NCBI GenBank assembly: GCA_963969495.1
Contig: OZ018338.1
Span: 44,585,206-44,649,205 of the forward strand
DNA: 64,000 bases
Reading direction: 5' to 3'
Source of the DNA: Ceratothoa steindachneri
Taxonomy: Eukaryota > Arthropoda > Malacostraca > Isopoda > Cymothoidae
In this document: piece by piece, positions 1 to 11,083 of the stretch
Layout of the letters: every line of letters starts with the position of its first letter
How positions within the stretch are numbered: position 1 is the first letter of the stretch
Made by a program: the position numbers and the translations under genes
The notes under the pieces: generated by a model
What the model was told of the DNA's origin: nothing
Seen by the model: the letters and a program-made list of their open reading frames with translations, nothing else
Database searches by the model: none

Positions 1-1630
1 CCTTTGACAAATGAGAAGAGGGCATTTAAGCATTCAGATGCAGAAAATGCTAACCTCCTCAACAACTACTTCTCTTCAGTGTTTACTGAAGAGTGTGGTC
101 CTATCCCCCAGCTAATGGATTCCTACTCGGGGGAAAAGCTGGCGGATATGGACTTCACTGAAGGGGAAATAAAAAAGAAGATCAGTGACCTAATGACGAA
201 TAAGTCACCTGGCCAGGATGGGTTTCTACCTATAGTGTTGAAAGAAATGCGCGATCAAGTGTCACGACACCTGAGCGCAATCTTCAACATATCAATCCGG
301 ACCGAATGCGTTCCTCAAGACTGGCGTAAAGCGAAGGTGACTCCTATCTTCAAGAAAGGAGACCATAGCCAACCGCTAAACTACCGACCTATCAGTCTGA
401 CTTTGATAGTCGGTAAACTCATGGAAAGCATGATGGTGGACAAAATGACGTCGTATTTAGAGTCAAACCTGCTACTGAGGAGTTCCCAGCATGGCTTCCA
501 AAGGCAACGGTCATGCCTGACGTACCTTGTGAAATTCTTCCACTTCGTGTTCAGTGAGCACGATCGGGACAAGGCGGTGGATGTGGTCTACTTAGACTTT
601 AAGAAAGCCTTTGATAAGGTACCACACCGCCGCCTTCTCCGGAAAGTGTGAGCATAGACGGAAAATAAGCCGGCTGAATCGAGAACGGCTAAGTGGCAGA
701 CGGCAACGGGGGTTGGTGAATGAACAGGCTTCTGAGTAGGTGCCCGTTACTATCAGGGTGCCTCAAGGCTCTGTCCTGGGACCACTACTATTCATCATCT
801 ACGTCAACGACATGGACGGTGACATGGTTGCCAAGATTTTCAAATTTGCCCAAGATACCAAGCTTGGTATAAACGTTGCAAAGGATGAAAACACTGTCCG
901 CCTGCAGGACGATCTTGGGAAGATTGGGGAGTGGTCGGACACGTGGCAATTGCCTTTAAACGTGAACAAATGCAAAGTAATGCATATCGGCCACAGAAAC
1001 CCCCCAATCTCAGTATATCCTTAAGGGCACTGCTCTTGAACCTTGTGACACTAAGAAGGACTTGGGTGTAACTATTACTAGCGACCTCAAGTTCTCGAAA
1101 CAGTGCATCGAGGCAGAGGAGAAAGCCCAAAGGATGTTAGGCTACATAAAGCGCCAGTTTGGATACCGTAAAAAGGAGATAGTACTTTGTCTGTACAACT
1201 CCCTCGTTCGGCCGCACCTGGAGTATGCCGTACAATTTTGGAGCGCGTACAAGCCAAGGCAACCAAGCTGACTCCCTCTATCCTACATAAAAGTTATGAG
1301 GATAGACTAATGGAATTAGATCTGTTCTCGCTGGAAACTCGTAGACTGCGTGGTCAGCTCATCGAAGTTTTCAAAATACTTCGAGGGTTCGACAATGTTG
1401 ACTACCGGGATATTTTCACACTAAGTGAGAACAGAACGCGCATTCACCGCTTCAAACTTGAACTAAAGCGTTACAACCACAATCTGTGTGGAAATTTTTT
1501 CACTTACAGTATCTGCGGTAAGTGGAACGCACTTCCAGTGGAAGTTGTCAAAGGGGAATCTGTTGACCAGTTCAAGTCAAGACTAGACAAAGTCTTGAAA
1601 AGTGGCCGTTTAGAGACGCAAAACAATTGA
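1..1630 (+). pseudogene. LINE reverse transcriptase (CR1/Jockey type), broken
   Basis: The reading frame covers the fingers and palm of a LINE reverse transcriptase and is broken into four overlapping pieces (to 651, 740-1024, 1062-1271, 1187-1630). Visible motifs in order are NKSPGQDG, the NYRPISLT block, QHGFQ, a DFKKAFDKV block, VPQGSVLGPLLF, and the thumb motif RPHLEYAVQFW. The catalytic box normally read FADD is FAQD here (about 846-857), so an active-site aspartate is lost. A stop follows the AFDK block at about 649 and frameshifts occur near 1015 and 1265. The C-terminal part (GKWNALPVEVV...FKSRLDKVL) is typical of the family. Not functional. Confidence 0.88.
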
Positions 1631-1730
1631 GCAGCCATGTGCCTGCTCGATTGCTAGTCCAAAGGTACCCTCTTTGAATGGACCGTAAGGTCTCCTAGGG
1701 TACTTTCTTTCCTTGTAACTCCTTGTAATT
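1..1730 (+). mobile_element. CR1/Jockey-type LINE, copy 1, inserted in gypsy-1 pol
   Basis: A 5'-truncated non-LTR retrotransposon holding reverse transcriptase and the 3' end. Its 3' boundary is placed at 1730 because the next 15 bases (1731-1745) are the target-site duplication recognised in the second copy. The 3' tail repeats the motif CTTGTAA rather than ending in poly-A, as CR1-like elements often do. The element runs on the plus strand, opposite to the gypsy element that hosts it. The window begins inside it. Confidence 0.85.
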
Positions 1731-1745
1731 ATCAACACTCACATC

Positions 1746-2230
1746 ATCACTCACCGCACACTCATCTTCCTTCAGAAAATCATTCTCCTCTCTCCTATAC
1801 GAACACTTCTAAAATACTCAATTGTAATGCACACCACACTAGCATTGGAACCTTTCACTTTCTCATCCTTGTACACAATTTGCCTCTCACCACCAAAGTG
1901 CACATAGACAATCCCTCCATACAGACAATTCACGACAATCAACACTTCCTAAAACAGCGGGACCCCTGACACACACATTGCTCTTAAATCTTTCATACAA
2001 TTCCGCACTCTTGCCATACCAATACTCTCAGGCTTCCTACATACTTCACTCATTACCTCCTTCCTTAAGTTATCAACACTATCGGGCACTCTAACATCTA
2101 CTCCATCACTCTACAAATTTTGCAAACCATTCCATACACTCTCAAACAAAGAATCACCACCACCCTTACTCTCCTTTCAATTCATAATCCCTTTTGGCAA
2201 GTAATCGGGATCACTCACTCCATACACACT
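1746..2230 (-). pseudogene. OTU-protease-like linker of gypsy-1 pol (copy 1)
   Basis: Downstream of RNase H on the minus strand, one frame stays coding-like for about 160 codons with only a few stops. It contains GGGDSLF (about 2150-2170), then a stretch ending NLRKEVM, then IVYVHFGGERQIVY and ITIEYF. This succession resembles the OTU cysteine-protease fold (a GD-C-LF catalytic box, an LR..V helix, an I.V.. strand and a late aromatic/His strand), but the catalytic position holds serine, not cysteine. The order of motifs is seen directly. Assignment to OTU is inference and no profile search was run. Confidence 0.45.
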
Positions 2231-3600
2231 TTCATAATTCGAACCAGGATACCTTGACATCAAATCAGCCAATCTATTCCGTTCACCAGGCACATATTCA
2301 AACATATAAATTAAAATCACTCAAATCTTCCAAAGTCATCCCAATCTTACTATCAGCCCATTTCATACGTTAGGAATATACTAGGGGTTGGTGATTCGTT
2401 TTGATCATAAACCTCACACCATATAAAAACGGACGTGGCACTTTCAAACAATACCTTATAGCAGCCCACTCTCGCTCCACAGTCGAATACTTACTCTCTG
2501 CAGCATTTATAGCCTTTGATACATACTCAACTACCCGCCTTATATTCTCTCAATTCAAACGATGCTCTTGCATTAGAAATCATCGCATACAGTACCCACT
2601 TGCATCCGTATACAATTCAAACATCTTAGCATTCACACTATAGTCCGGGTATGCCAACTCAACATCTTCACTCGCTGCCTCTTTCAGTCTCTCATATGCT
2701 TCATTCATCTTATCACTCCACCTCACAATCTTACTACATTTCTTGCCCATCCACTCAGTCAGAAGCTTACTCACACCCGAACAATCACGTATAAACTTTC
2801 GCTGAAACTCATTCAATTCCAGAAACGACTTCAGCTGCTTCACAGTCACCGGCTTCGGAAACATTCGTACTTTCTCAAAATGCTTCGGCAAATTTTCTAA
2901 CCCATTCTTGCTCATTATATGCCCAAGGAACTCCACTTCTTTCGCAAACAATTCACACTTTGCTACCTTCACCTTCACACCAACTCTTTCCAACGTTCTC
3001 AATACATCATTCACCCATCTCATATGCTCATCAAAACTCTTATTCATAATCAAATATCATCTATAAACACAATCACACTCTTGCTCGCAAACTTACTCAA
3101 CATCACATTCATAGCACGTTGGGAGGCACTGGGAGCATTGCCCAACCCAAACCTGGCTGAGGTTCAAGAACTGGTAATGCCTCTTCGTGGAGGAAAAGGC
3201 TGTCACCGGTCGGCTCTCCTCAGCAATGGGCATTTGATAATACCCCTGAATCAAATCTAGCTTAATAAACCATTTCAGCCCATGCATGTAATACACACAC
3301 TCAGATACCACACACCTCAGAAACTTCTCCATCACAGATCTTTCATTTACCTTTCTATAATCCACATACAGGCGCAACCTTCCAACTAGCTTACGTATCT
3401 GCACAATCAGACTATTCCATCCACTCTCACTTTCTGCAATCACCCCCAATCGTTCCAACTCCACACACTGCTCTCCAATCTCATCATCAACCGGACGTGG
3501 GAAATGTCCTGGCTGCTGATAGATTGGAGTGCGCTCCTTCAAAACAATCTTAAATCCGGGCATGGTTTTTACCTGGAGGGCTAGATCGCCCTTACTAAGT
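2230..3600 (-). pseudogene. gypsy-1 reverse transcriptase and RNase H (copy 1), broken
   Basis: Reading right to left: an N-terminal block ending FKIVLKERTPIY, DYRKVNE, KLDLIQGYYQMPI, then a frameshift near 3093-3120, and a second open stretch (3053-2580) with the thumb block FLGHIMSKNGL, the QRKFI segment and the RNase H start ELYTDASGY. RNase H continues in another frame to about 2400 (KYSTVER, TNHQPLVYS). The catalytic FIDD box near 3050-3065 is split from its downstream context by loss of one A (copy 2 has four As at the same place). Ty3/gypsy assignment is firm; the gene is inactive. Confidence 0.9.
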
Positions 3601-4890
3601 GTTGAGGGTTTAGTGAGTGGGTAATCTTAGTTCCACTTCCTGGACATATATTTTATTACCGCACCGAGGTGAAGCAGAGGTCAAGCATATCCGATACACC
3701 TACCTTAGTCACTTCCGGTGAATAAGAATAACCCCGGTGCGTACTCTTTTGATCAAAACTAAGATGATGATCCCCTGAGTGTGTTCTCAACTCAGTATAA
3801 GCTAACCATGGGCAGGTCGGTGGAATAATGAGTTTTAAGCCAAGTGGTTTGCTTAATAATTGCCAAGGGACCGTCCAAATTAGTTAAACACACATATAGG
3901 AAAATAATCTTCAATGTACATGAATTTGAAATAAACACAGCGCATATAAATATAAATAGGATTAATCTTGCACTGAATAAATAAGTCTACAAAAATGTCG
4001 TGGGGATTACTTGCAGATTACTCACTGGGATGTTCGCAGCTTAATGACACCATAGAGAACGAAGGGAATATTATTATTGAGTTAAACACTAAATGAAATA
4101 AAAAATTCTAATGTTCGGGGGTATGGGCTCAGGATGAGAATTCTAGTATACAAATAAACTGGTGAAGTTAGGTGATGGGATAATTCAATTAACGATACCT
4201 TTCAGTTCGTAAGTATTTTTGATTATCACACCTAGTCCAAGCGTCCGAGGTTACCGAATGAGAAGGTAATCCTAAACCGGTGATATACTGATCTTTTGCC
4301 GGATTACGAAGGTGAGCCAAGGGGTGACTAAATCGGACTTCTTCCTCGAAGTACCTTTCCGACTATTCGGCTCCTGGAGTGGGTAGCCAAAACCGATTAC
4401 CTAGCTACGTCTAGAGTAATCCGCAGAGGAAGGTCCTGTGTACCCTCAGACTCTGAAGGGGGGAATGGGGGTTGCGAGAAGTTTGGCACCTACAAGTATC
4501 GTGACGGCAACAACCAATTCCCCGATAAGTTCCTTTCTTGCAGCGGGCGAACGGTTTCTTATGTGGATCGAGTTTCAACGAAACTCGACCTAGGTCCAAA
4601 GGCCTCTGCTTGATTCCAGGGAGAAGTCTTCTTTTTATTTCTTCCACGAGCAAAATCGAGAGAGCGAATCGAATTCTCGTAAAATTCGTATCGTCGCGCG
4701 AAAGACCTTTTTTCATCTTTGGGCCGACGATATTTCTTTGACGCCTTCGAGCCATCTCGGAGTTTACGACGGTGCGAAAACGGGCGACGGAGAATTCTAG
4801 GAGACAGGTGCATTTTAGGGTTACGAGAGGGCGCGCAGCTTTGTGTCGGAGTGTTTTTGCGTAGAACCTATGTACCCGATATTTAGACTT
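3590..4890 (-). other. Candidate solo LTR or other insert upstream of gypsy-1 RT
   Basis: Between the RT start (about 3600) and the leader (about 4900) lies 1.3 kb that is not gypsy-like coding sequence. On the minus strand a GC-rich half (4860-4400) is followed by an AT-rich half (4250-3800). The left part of gypsy-2's 5' end and the region 55350-56690 have the same layout. A possible LTR start on the minus strand is TGTAGAAGTC at about 4897. Open frames here (for example 4411-4755) look accidental. No clear target duplication was found, so the call is tentative. The same block is at 21030-22330. Confidence 0.3.
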
Positions 4891-4899
4891 CTACACTGA

Positions 4900-5357
4900 G
4901 GACCCCCTATCGCTCAAATAACATTTGATACACATCCTTTAATCCATACTAGGTCAAATTTCATCCAATTTAACCATCCTTTTCACTTCATCAGTACAAT
5001 CATCCACACCTGCCTCACTGACATTGAGAGGTGACCCAGCACATCGCTAACTTAGATCCCTCTCACCTTCCCTTTCACTTTGGAGTTCACCTGCACACAT
5101 ACAAAAGGATGATTCATTCTTATAAACTCATCAAACACACAAGCAACAAGCCTTACCTTATAATACGCGCCCTTTTCATCCATTAACACAGTGTGGCACC
5201 CATATTTAAACTCAAATCCTTCCTCCAACTCACTTTAACAAACACAATTTCACCCTTCACAAGCATTACACTTTCCATAGTAGTTACATCAATACTGCTA
5301 AACACACTCCTCAAAACACTTCCATCTTTCCCTACATACAACTTATACCCGGCTGCC
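4900..5357 (-). pseudogene. gypsy-1 5' internal region, decayed coding remnant
   Basis: Immediately inside the 5' LTR the minus strand holds an open stretch (5407-5183, running out of the LTR end) containing YKLYVGKDGSVL and SWRKDLSLNMG. After a frameshift it continues with IRMNHPFVCVQV and VSDVLGHLSM. I do not recognise the product. A normal gag gene with a CCHC knuckle is not visible here, so gypsy-1 either lost gag or encodes an unusual one. The sequence TGGCAGCCGGG right after the LTR end (5357-5347) is the natural candidate for a primer-binding site, but I could not name the tRNA. Confidence 0.4.
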
Positions 5358-5810
5358 ACTCGTGTGGACAAAATTGTTGCGCACGTCTTAAAGGCCTGAT
5401 GCTTCAAAGTTCAATAACAATAAGCGGTCTCTAGGCTTTTAAAGTTCTCCCGTTCTCCCGTCCAAATGAATTATTAATTAATTCTAGACGTATACTAATT
5501 CTAATTATATTACTCCAATTTTACAATGCCAGCCACTCTTTACAAAAGGAATATTATCAAAAAGGATTATTAGAGTAATAAATAGAGTGGATTCTGGAAA
5601 GAGAAAAAATATTTTTTTAAATATAACACGAAATCCAACATATTTATATATATATCAGAACAATTTTTAAATCCAATGACAGATTCCAAATAGGGTTAAT
5701 AAAACAACTGTTGAGGAGCGTAGTATTTATTATCTCGAGACCAGCTTCGGCATGGAGTTTGTCATGCCAGCCTCAGTCGAAAAATAAGAATACACGCAGT
5801 TCCAACAAGC

Positions 5811-5815
<5 letters not shown>

Positions 5816-5896
<81 letters not shown>
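5816..5896. repeat. (TA)n microsatellite in left PLE arm, copy 1
   Basis: About 80 bases of TA repeat with one G interruption near 5886. The matching tract in copy 2 (23256-23303) is shorter. A second tract flanks the right arm at 8021-8062. Confidence 0.95.
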
Positions 5897-5984
5897 GTTT
5901 ACAGAGATCCTATTGGAGTTAAAAATCAGGGGGTGTGAATTTAAGTTCATTAAGATATCTTTTAAGATTAGATCTTTGACGTAG

Positions 5985-6345
5985 TGGCTGCATTTGAATT
6001 GCCCATCCGAAACGTTGAAGTTTGGGATTTCATCTATAAGGGTGGATTGAATGAATGACCTTTCTTTTGCGGAAGTCCTTACACAGCTAGATTAGTTTAG
6101 CCTGTGGGAAGTCTATCGGGTGGTTAAAGTTATTTTTGTGTGTGAAAAGACTAGAAGCTGTGTTTTCCCGTCTAACGTCTCCTCTGTGTTCGTACATTCT
6201 CTTATCCAGATTTCTTACTGTTTTGCCTATGCAAAAAAAAGGCCATTTAATTTCTTTACAGGCGATTAAATAGCCTCCTGCTTCGTTAGTTCCTTCTATA
6301 GCTTTGGTGGTAGGGAATGATTTTTAATGGTCAAAGAGTATTTAA
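5985..6345 (-). pseudogene. PLE GIY-YIG endonuclease domain, left arm (copy 1)
   Basis: The reverse complement of this stretch matches the better preserved plus-strand domain at 7500-7790 block by block: the Cys-rich lead-in, the IGKT box, the RRENTASSLF and HPIDF blocks, and the C-terminal FNLSDG box. GIY-YIG endonuclease is the usual partner of RT in PLEs and makes the target nick. Several frameshifts are present, including a run of A at 6233-6240 within the IGKT region. Confidence 0.7.
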
Positions 6346-6448
6346 AAGTTGTGTGGTTAGGGGAAAGGATACTATTTAAACCTTTCAGTAATGGAGAAAA
6401 TGGAAGGGAGGGGGAGTTTCTTTTAGTATCTGGGTTACTACTATTAGG

Positions 6449-7195
6449 TCAATAAAAGTTTGACTTGGCCTTGGATAACCATTCATTGATGATATGGAGG
6501 GGATATTTTAGTTCTATAAATGTACAGGTGGTGAAAGTAATTTCATCGGTCAAGAAACATGGGTCACAAATTCTAAAACCTCTCAAAACAGACATTACAA
6601 TGGCTTTTTCAACTTTTACATCATGACAAGAGTAAAAATGGATGTAAGAATTGGAATTGGTGGTTTTACGGTATACAGAAAAGGTAGGTAGGTCATTTAC
6701 TCTTACAATTTTGACATCGAAGAAAGGTAAACAATTATTATTTTCCCATTCAAATTTGAATTTTATGGTAAGGTGTAGATTATTGCGCTTATTGAAGAAA
6801 TTGCCAAAAGATCCCATTTTACTTAAAGGCCACATTGATATGAAGCCATCAACATATCTGTACCATACAAAATTTGGGGATGGAGTCACAGAGGGGAATA
6901 GAGACATTTTGAAATGTTTTTGGCGGAAGAAACCCATATCACTATTAAAACATTTTCACTGACGCGAAGTTTAAATAGGTTAACATTTTTTGTTTGGAGT
7001 AATGGGAGGTTTAATCTTGGGTTCCTTAATACATTTAATAATACTTTATGGGCTTTATCAACGGGTACATTGGTAAAAAGACTTTCTACATCAAAGCTCA
7101 TTAAGCGACTGCCTTTATGTCAAACTTTATAAATTTTTCGATGAAATCTGATGAGTGAACTATATGTAATGATGAGGTTAATCCAACGGACTTTG
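6449..7195 (-). pseudogene. PLE reverse transcriptase, left arm (copy 1)
   Basis: Reading right to left: a decayed N-terminal lead-in (7195-7101), SFDVESLFTNVPV (an RT catalytic motif of PLEs), a frameshift near 6890-6940, then RYVDGFI, NFFNKRNN, FFDVKI and the segment ending HIINEWLSK. The second catalytic aspartate of the YVDD box is glycine (YVDG) in both duplication copies. Length is well below a full PLE RT, so the 5' part is missing. Inactive. Confidence 0.85.
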
Positions 7196-7199
7196 AGAG

Positions 7200-7870
7200 A
7201 GGTTTTTGAGAGGTTTTAGGATTTCTAAGCTATTTTTCTTGTCCGATGAAATTATGTACATTCAGCACCTTTACATTTATAGAACTAAAACATCTCCTCC
7301 ATATCATCAATGAATGGTTATCCAAGGCCAATTCAAACTTCTATTGCCCAAAAAGTAGTAACCCAGATACTAAAAGAAACTGCCTCTCCCTTCCATTTTC
7401 TCCATTACTGAAAGGTTTAAATAGTATCATTTTCTCTAACCGTGCCACTTTTAAATACCCTTAGACCATTAAAAAATCATTCCCTACCACCAAAGCTATA
7501 GAAGGAACCAACGAAGCAGGAGGCAATTTAATCCCCTGTAAAGAAATTAACTGCTCTTTATTTTACATAGGCAAAACAAGAAGAAATCTGGATAAGAGAA
7601 TGTGCGAACACAGAGGAGACGTTAGACGGGAAAACACAGCTTCTAGTCTTTTCACACACACCAATAACCTTAACCACCCGATAGACTTCCCACAGGCCAA
7701 AGGAATCTAGCCGTGTAAGGACTTCCGCGAAAGAAAGGTCATTGAATCCATCCTGCTAGATGAAACTCACAACTTTAACCTTTCGGATGGGTAATTCAAT
7801 GCAGCCCCCCCTACGTCAAAGATATATTCTTAAAAGATACCTTTAATGAACTTAAATTCACCCTTCTCGA
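7200..7870 (+). pseudogene. PLE RT end plus GIY-YIG endonuclease, right arm (copy 1)
   Basis: The plus strand resumes inside the RT C-terminus (TFIELKHLLHIINEWLSK), continues through a linker (FSNRATFKYP), then the endonuclease: NLIPCKEINC, FYIGKTRRNLDKRMCEH, FTHTNNLNHPIDF, DFRERKVIESILLDETHNFNLSDG. Stops occur near 7464, 7710 and 7790. The GIY-YIG core Tyr, Arg and Glu positions appear kept. The junction with the left arm is near 7200, where TTTGAGAGAGG occurs beside TTTTGAGAGG, a short shared sequence that could have mediated the join. Confidence 0.8.
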
Positions 7871-8014
7871 TTAGGAACTCCAATTGGATCTCTGTAAACT
7901 ATATATATATATTGTACGCTTGGTGTATTCTTAGTGCTGGACTGAGGCTAGCATGACAAACTCCATGCCGAAACTCGTCTCGAGATAATGAATACTTCGC
8001 TCCTCAACAGTGGT

Positions 8015-8068
<54 letters not shown>

Positions 8069-8169
8069 CTCTCTATTCGCACACACATTCTTACAGAGGA
8101 AGGGAGAGGTCCTCTAGAAAGAGGGTGGGAGAATGGCTCTACAAACACTCTTACATTCACTCCACCACA

Positions 8170-9762
8170 GCAATACGATAATACTGTTTCGCTGATACTT
8201 TATCTTCTAAAAAGTCTTTCCTTTTTGGAGTTAGCGTCGTTGCATTGTCCTAGATGGGTATATAACAGTCAAGACCAAAGTAAATCTAAATTATTCATGA
8301 TAACTTCTAAATATATTATATGGATGTAAACATTTTGAGACTAGGAAACAAAGTTTTTATTATTTTGTGTTTATTACAATTTGATATTGCTGTTACTAAA
8401 GTGAAACTGATTTCAAATATTTCATCCATTTGTTATAGCATCGATTGTTGATAGGTTATCTTAGCATTTTTCAGGTTTTATTCTAATATTGAATTGCAAA
8501 ATTACATTAGATTAAAAAAAAAAACATACAGCATTGATGGAGATTTAAAGTTTGAAAAAATTTAAAATTGTTTATGTAACCAAGAAAATACATAAAATAC
8601 TAAACCCTCATTTTTTAATAAGCAATTACGTCAAAAATCCATAAAGGAACAAGCCTTCATTATTTTATGAGTTATTCTATCATTTCTGATCAAGCCACAT
8701 ATATAAATAATCACCCATCAACGCTGAATCCCAGCGGCACTGATACAACTTTTCTATTGTCTCGGTATCTTGATTGAATCTTTCTCAAGGTTTTTCAGCC
8801 ACATCCTCTTTGTTGTGGAAGCGGATCTAATTTACTGTGATGTTTGTCTATTGATCTACTGTCCCAAGTGCATGGAAAGTATGATATTTACTAAACTCTC
8901 CTAGTAAACCTAGCAAAATTACTCGATCATCTTAAAATCAGCAAAAAAATTCCATCTGTATTGTTTAGAGTTAATTTTGATGAGAAGTTTGATGCTATTT
9001 TCATTTCTCTTCGTGTACAAAAGTTTTTATTCAGCCAAAGAACGATTTTTAAACTATAAGTAAACCTAAAAATGCTTATTACAGGAGGTTACAGAAACAT
9101 ACTTAAATATTTAGTTTGAAACAACATCCTTCATGCTTTCTCGTCAACTCATCTTGACCCTGCATCCATCTCTCGTCTGGTTCTACTTCAACATCACCCC
9201 TGGTTCTTTAGCTCAATGAGCTCATTAGTTTTCTTTCACTCAAATGAATATAGCCAAATTTAATACAAATAATTAAATCCATATTCATTAAAATTTATTA
9301 TTCCAGCGAAAGTTCTTATGGCGGAGTGTACCTAATAACATCTATATTTGACCCAAACCTACATCTCTGTACTTCTTATTAACACTTTGGTTACCTTCAA
9401 TCACTGTTTTAGTATCTAATGTTTGCAAGATGGTCAATTTATCTATAAGAATTATTGCATCCTGATCAGAAATCTAAAACAGCAAATGAATATTGCGGAC
9501 AAAACACATATCTAACCAGAATACATTACTCGCTGAAATAATAAATTTGATTGAATTTAGGTTTAATTGGTTGTATTAAATTTGACTATATTTATTTTTG
9601 TGAAAAAAAATAATGTTATTGAGCAAAAGAACAGGGCAGCTCTATTGAATGGCAGAGGTGGTGCAAAGCTATGTTTGTTTTTTACATAGTTATGTTATAG
9701 TTGATTTCAATGTATTATCAGGGCAGAGTGTAAGGTGTGTTGAATGTAGTAAGGTTGTGCTA
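8170..9762. other. Intergenic sequence between gypsy-1 and mariner, copy 1
   Basis: AT-rich DNA without a supportable gene. It includes a block at about 8740-9050 (from a segment like CTCGGTATCTTGATTGAATC to TCTTCGTGTACAAAAG) that recurs at 26400-26690, partly at 25804-25997, and in a diverged form at 29740-30010. Short open frames here lack coding character. Confidence 0.6.
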
Positions 9763-10691
9763 CGATGGGCGGTCAATAAGTTTTGCGAATCGGTAGGGCA
9801 AAACAGAGAAAGGGGAATGGCTGTTTGTGAGGGTGTTAGGACAAGTTAAGACAAGTGAGGACCTGCAGCCGCACACTCCTGCCTTGTCTATTTAAGAAGC
9901 AGTAGCTGATCGCAGATCGTCAGTCACAAATTTTTCAACAATGGAGAAGGTTAAGCACCGCGCAAAAATCAAATTTTTGACCAAGGAAGGCAAGAATGCA
10001 AAAGTGATCCATGAACGCATAGTTGTAGTGTACACCGACACCGCCCCTTCCTATGCAACCATTGCTTACTGGAATAGGAAGTTCCGCCATGGTCGTGAGT
10101 CCCTAGAAGATGAACCCCATCCAGGACGCCCGTCAGACGTGACCAACGAGGACACTGTGGCCCGTGTGGAGAGGATGATCCTCTAAAATCGACGGGTGAA
10201 GGTCGAAGAAATCGAACGAGAAATTGAAATATCACATGGAAGTGTTATCAACATCATCCACGATAATTTGGACATGACCAAGGTCTCTGCCTGTTGGGTC
10301 CCTAGAAACCTCACACCCCATGATAGACTTTAACTTCGTCAAAGTCCACAAGGCCAGAGTTTCACAAGCTGCCCTGCGCGAGTGCGGATTTGAGGAGCTT
10401 AACCATCCCGCCTACAGTCCAGATCTGGCCCCTAGCGACTACTCTTTAATCCGCCAGCTCAAGGCTGCACTGCGTGGACGCCGGTTTGGGGACGATGAAG
10501 ATGTCCAGCTCGCCGTCCAAGAGTGGATTGAAGAGCAGTCGGGAGATTTCTAGTTGTCGGGAATTCGAAGCCTCAGGGACAAGTGGCGCAAGTGCATTGG
10601 AGTCAACAGTAGTTATATTGAAAATACTAAAACACTTTCTTCATATCTCGTTTCCTTATATCCGGATTGCAAAACTTATTACCGCTCCTCG
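9763..10691 (+). mobile_element. mariner transposon with internal deletion, copy 1
   Basis: Both terminal inverted repeats are visible: 9763-9793 (cgatgggcggtcaataag, then ttttgcgaatcgg) and 10662-10691, which reads cgaggagcggtaataag, then ttttgcaatccgg on the reverse strand. A TA dinucleotide flanks each end (9761-9762 and 10692-10693), as expected from mariner's TA target duplication. At 929 bp the element is shorter than a full mariner of about 1.3 kb; the missing part is in the middle of the transposase gene. Confidence 0.92.
9941..10557 (+). pseudogene. mariner transposase, deleted and interrupted (copy 1)
   Basis: The start at 9941 gives a mariner N-terminus with a helix-turn-helix-like region and the GRESLEDEPHPGRPSD linker. 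A stop follows at 10184. The frame continues recognisably (GSVINIIHDNL, VSACWVPR, LTPHD) to about 10322. It then jumps to the C-terminal third (HKARVSQAAL, HPAYSPDLAPSDY, to the stop at 10551), so several hundred bases are gone. The first catalytic Asp and the HDNAP-type second Asp lie in or at the edge of the deletion; the third, in the SPDLAPSD box, remains. It cannot be active but could be moved by a related enzyme. Confidence 0.9.
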
Positions 10692-10693
10692 TA

Positions 10694-11035
10694 GTGTAGC
10701 CGAATTATGGTAGCTCTGCGTTTTGAATATTACTCGTAGATCTTTTTCATTTAATGTTTTACAATAGATAGCATATCATTTATTGTGAACGAATTATAAT
10801 TAACATTTTAGAGGTTTGATTGGGTCATTTGAATTTAACTACTTTGAATTCGATTTACCTTAACCCTAAACTGTAGATCGTTATTTATCTTGGTCAAATT
10901 TCTCCCTTCTTTGTCACTCTGACCAATTTTATCCCATCAGCAAAATTTATTTCATTAATTGTTTTATTTAGTTCCTATTTAAGTAGATAATAATGATCAA
11001 ATACTTAAGAACTTACCTGTCGTGGCATGGCCAGA

Positions 11036-11083
<48 letters not shown>

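Larger units (their letters stand above)
5655..8024. mobile_element. Penelope-like element pair, head-to-head palindrome (copy 1)
   Basis: Two PLE copies face away from each other. The left one (minus strand, about 7195 to 5697) carries RT then GIY-YIG endonuclease. The right one (plus strand, about 7200 to 8024) is 5'-truncated and carries the end of RT, the endonuclease and the same 3' end. The outer ends are near-perfect inverted repeats: TTAATAAAACAACTGTTGAG at 5697 and its reverse complement ending at 8024, continuing with the CTCGAGA and GGCATGGAGTTTGTCATGC blocks. PLEs are known for inverted and tandem partial copies. The two arms have diverged from each other, while the whole palindrome is very similar between duplication copies. 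Confidence 0.85.
1731..8169 (-). mobile_element. Ty3/gypsy element gypsy-1, copy 1 (5' half visible)
   Basis: On the minus strand this runs from the 5' LTR (8169 to 5358, split by a PLE) through a short leader, the RT and RNase H region and an OTU-like stretch, to the point where the LINE at 1-1730 interrupts it. The rest of the element, beyond the LINE, lies to the left of the window. The matching segment in the second copy is 18864-25664, where the element is complete to its 3' LTR. Confidence 0.8.
5358..8169 (-). repeat. gypsy-1 5' LTR, copy 1, split by a Penelope insertion
   Basis: The two outer parts (5358-about 5650 and about 8062-8169) together match the uninterrupted 3' LTR at 14219-14669. 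On the minus strand the LTR begins TGTGGTGGA (ending at 8169 on the plus strand) and ends near CCACACGAG at 5358. The middle is a PLE flanked by TA repeats. The uninterrupted LTR has one TA tract at the same point, so the PLE appears to have entered a TA-rich target. Confidence 0.8.

Noticed and set aside
4411..4813. Basic open frames on both strands of the GC-rich block (also 21851-22253)
   Set aside because: Overlapping frames on opposite strands in an LTR-like block; no domain recognised.
5711..5938. Open frames of alternating Ile and Tyr through TA tracts (also near 7948-8329, 13893-14176 and 25338-25815)
   Set aside because: They are translations of (TA)n microsatellites with no coding value.
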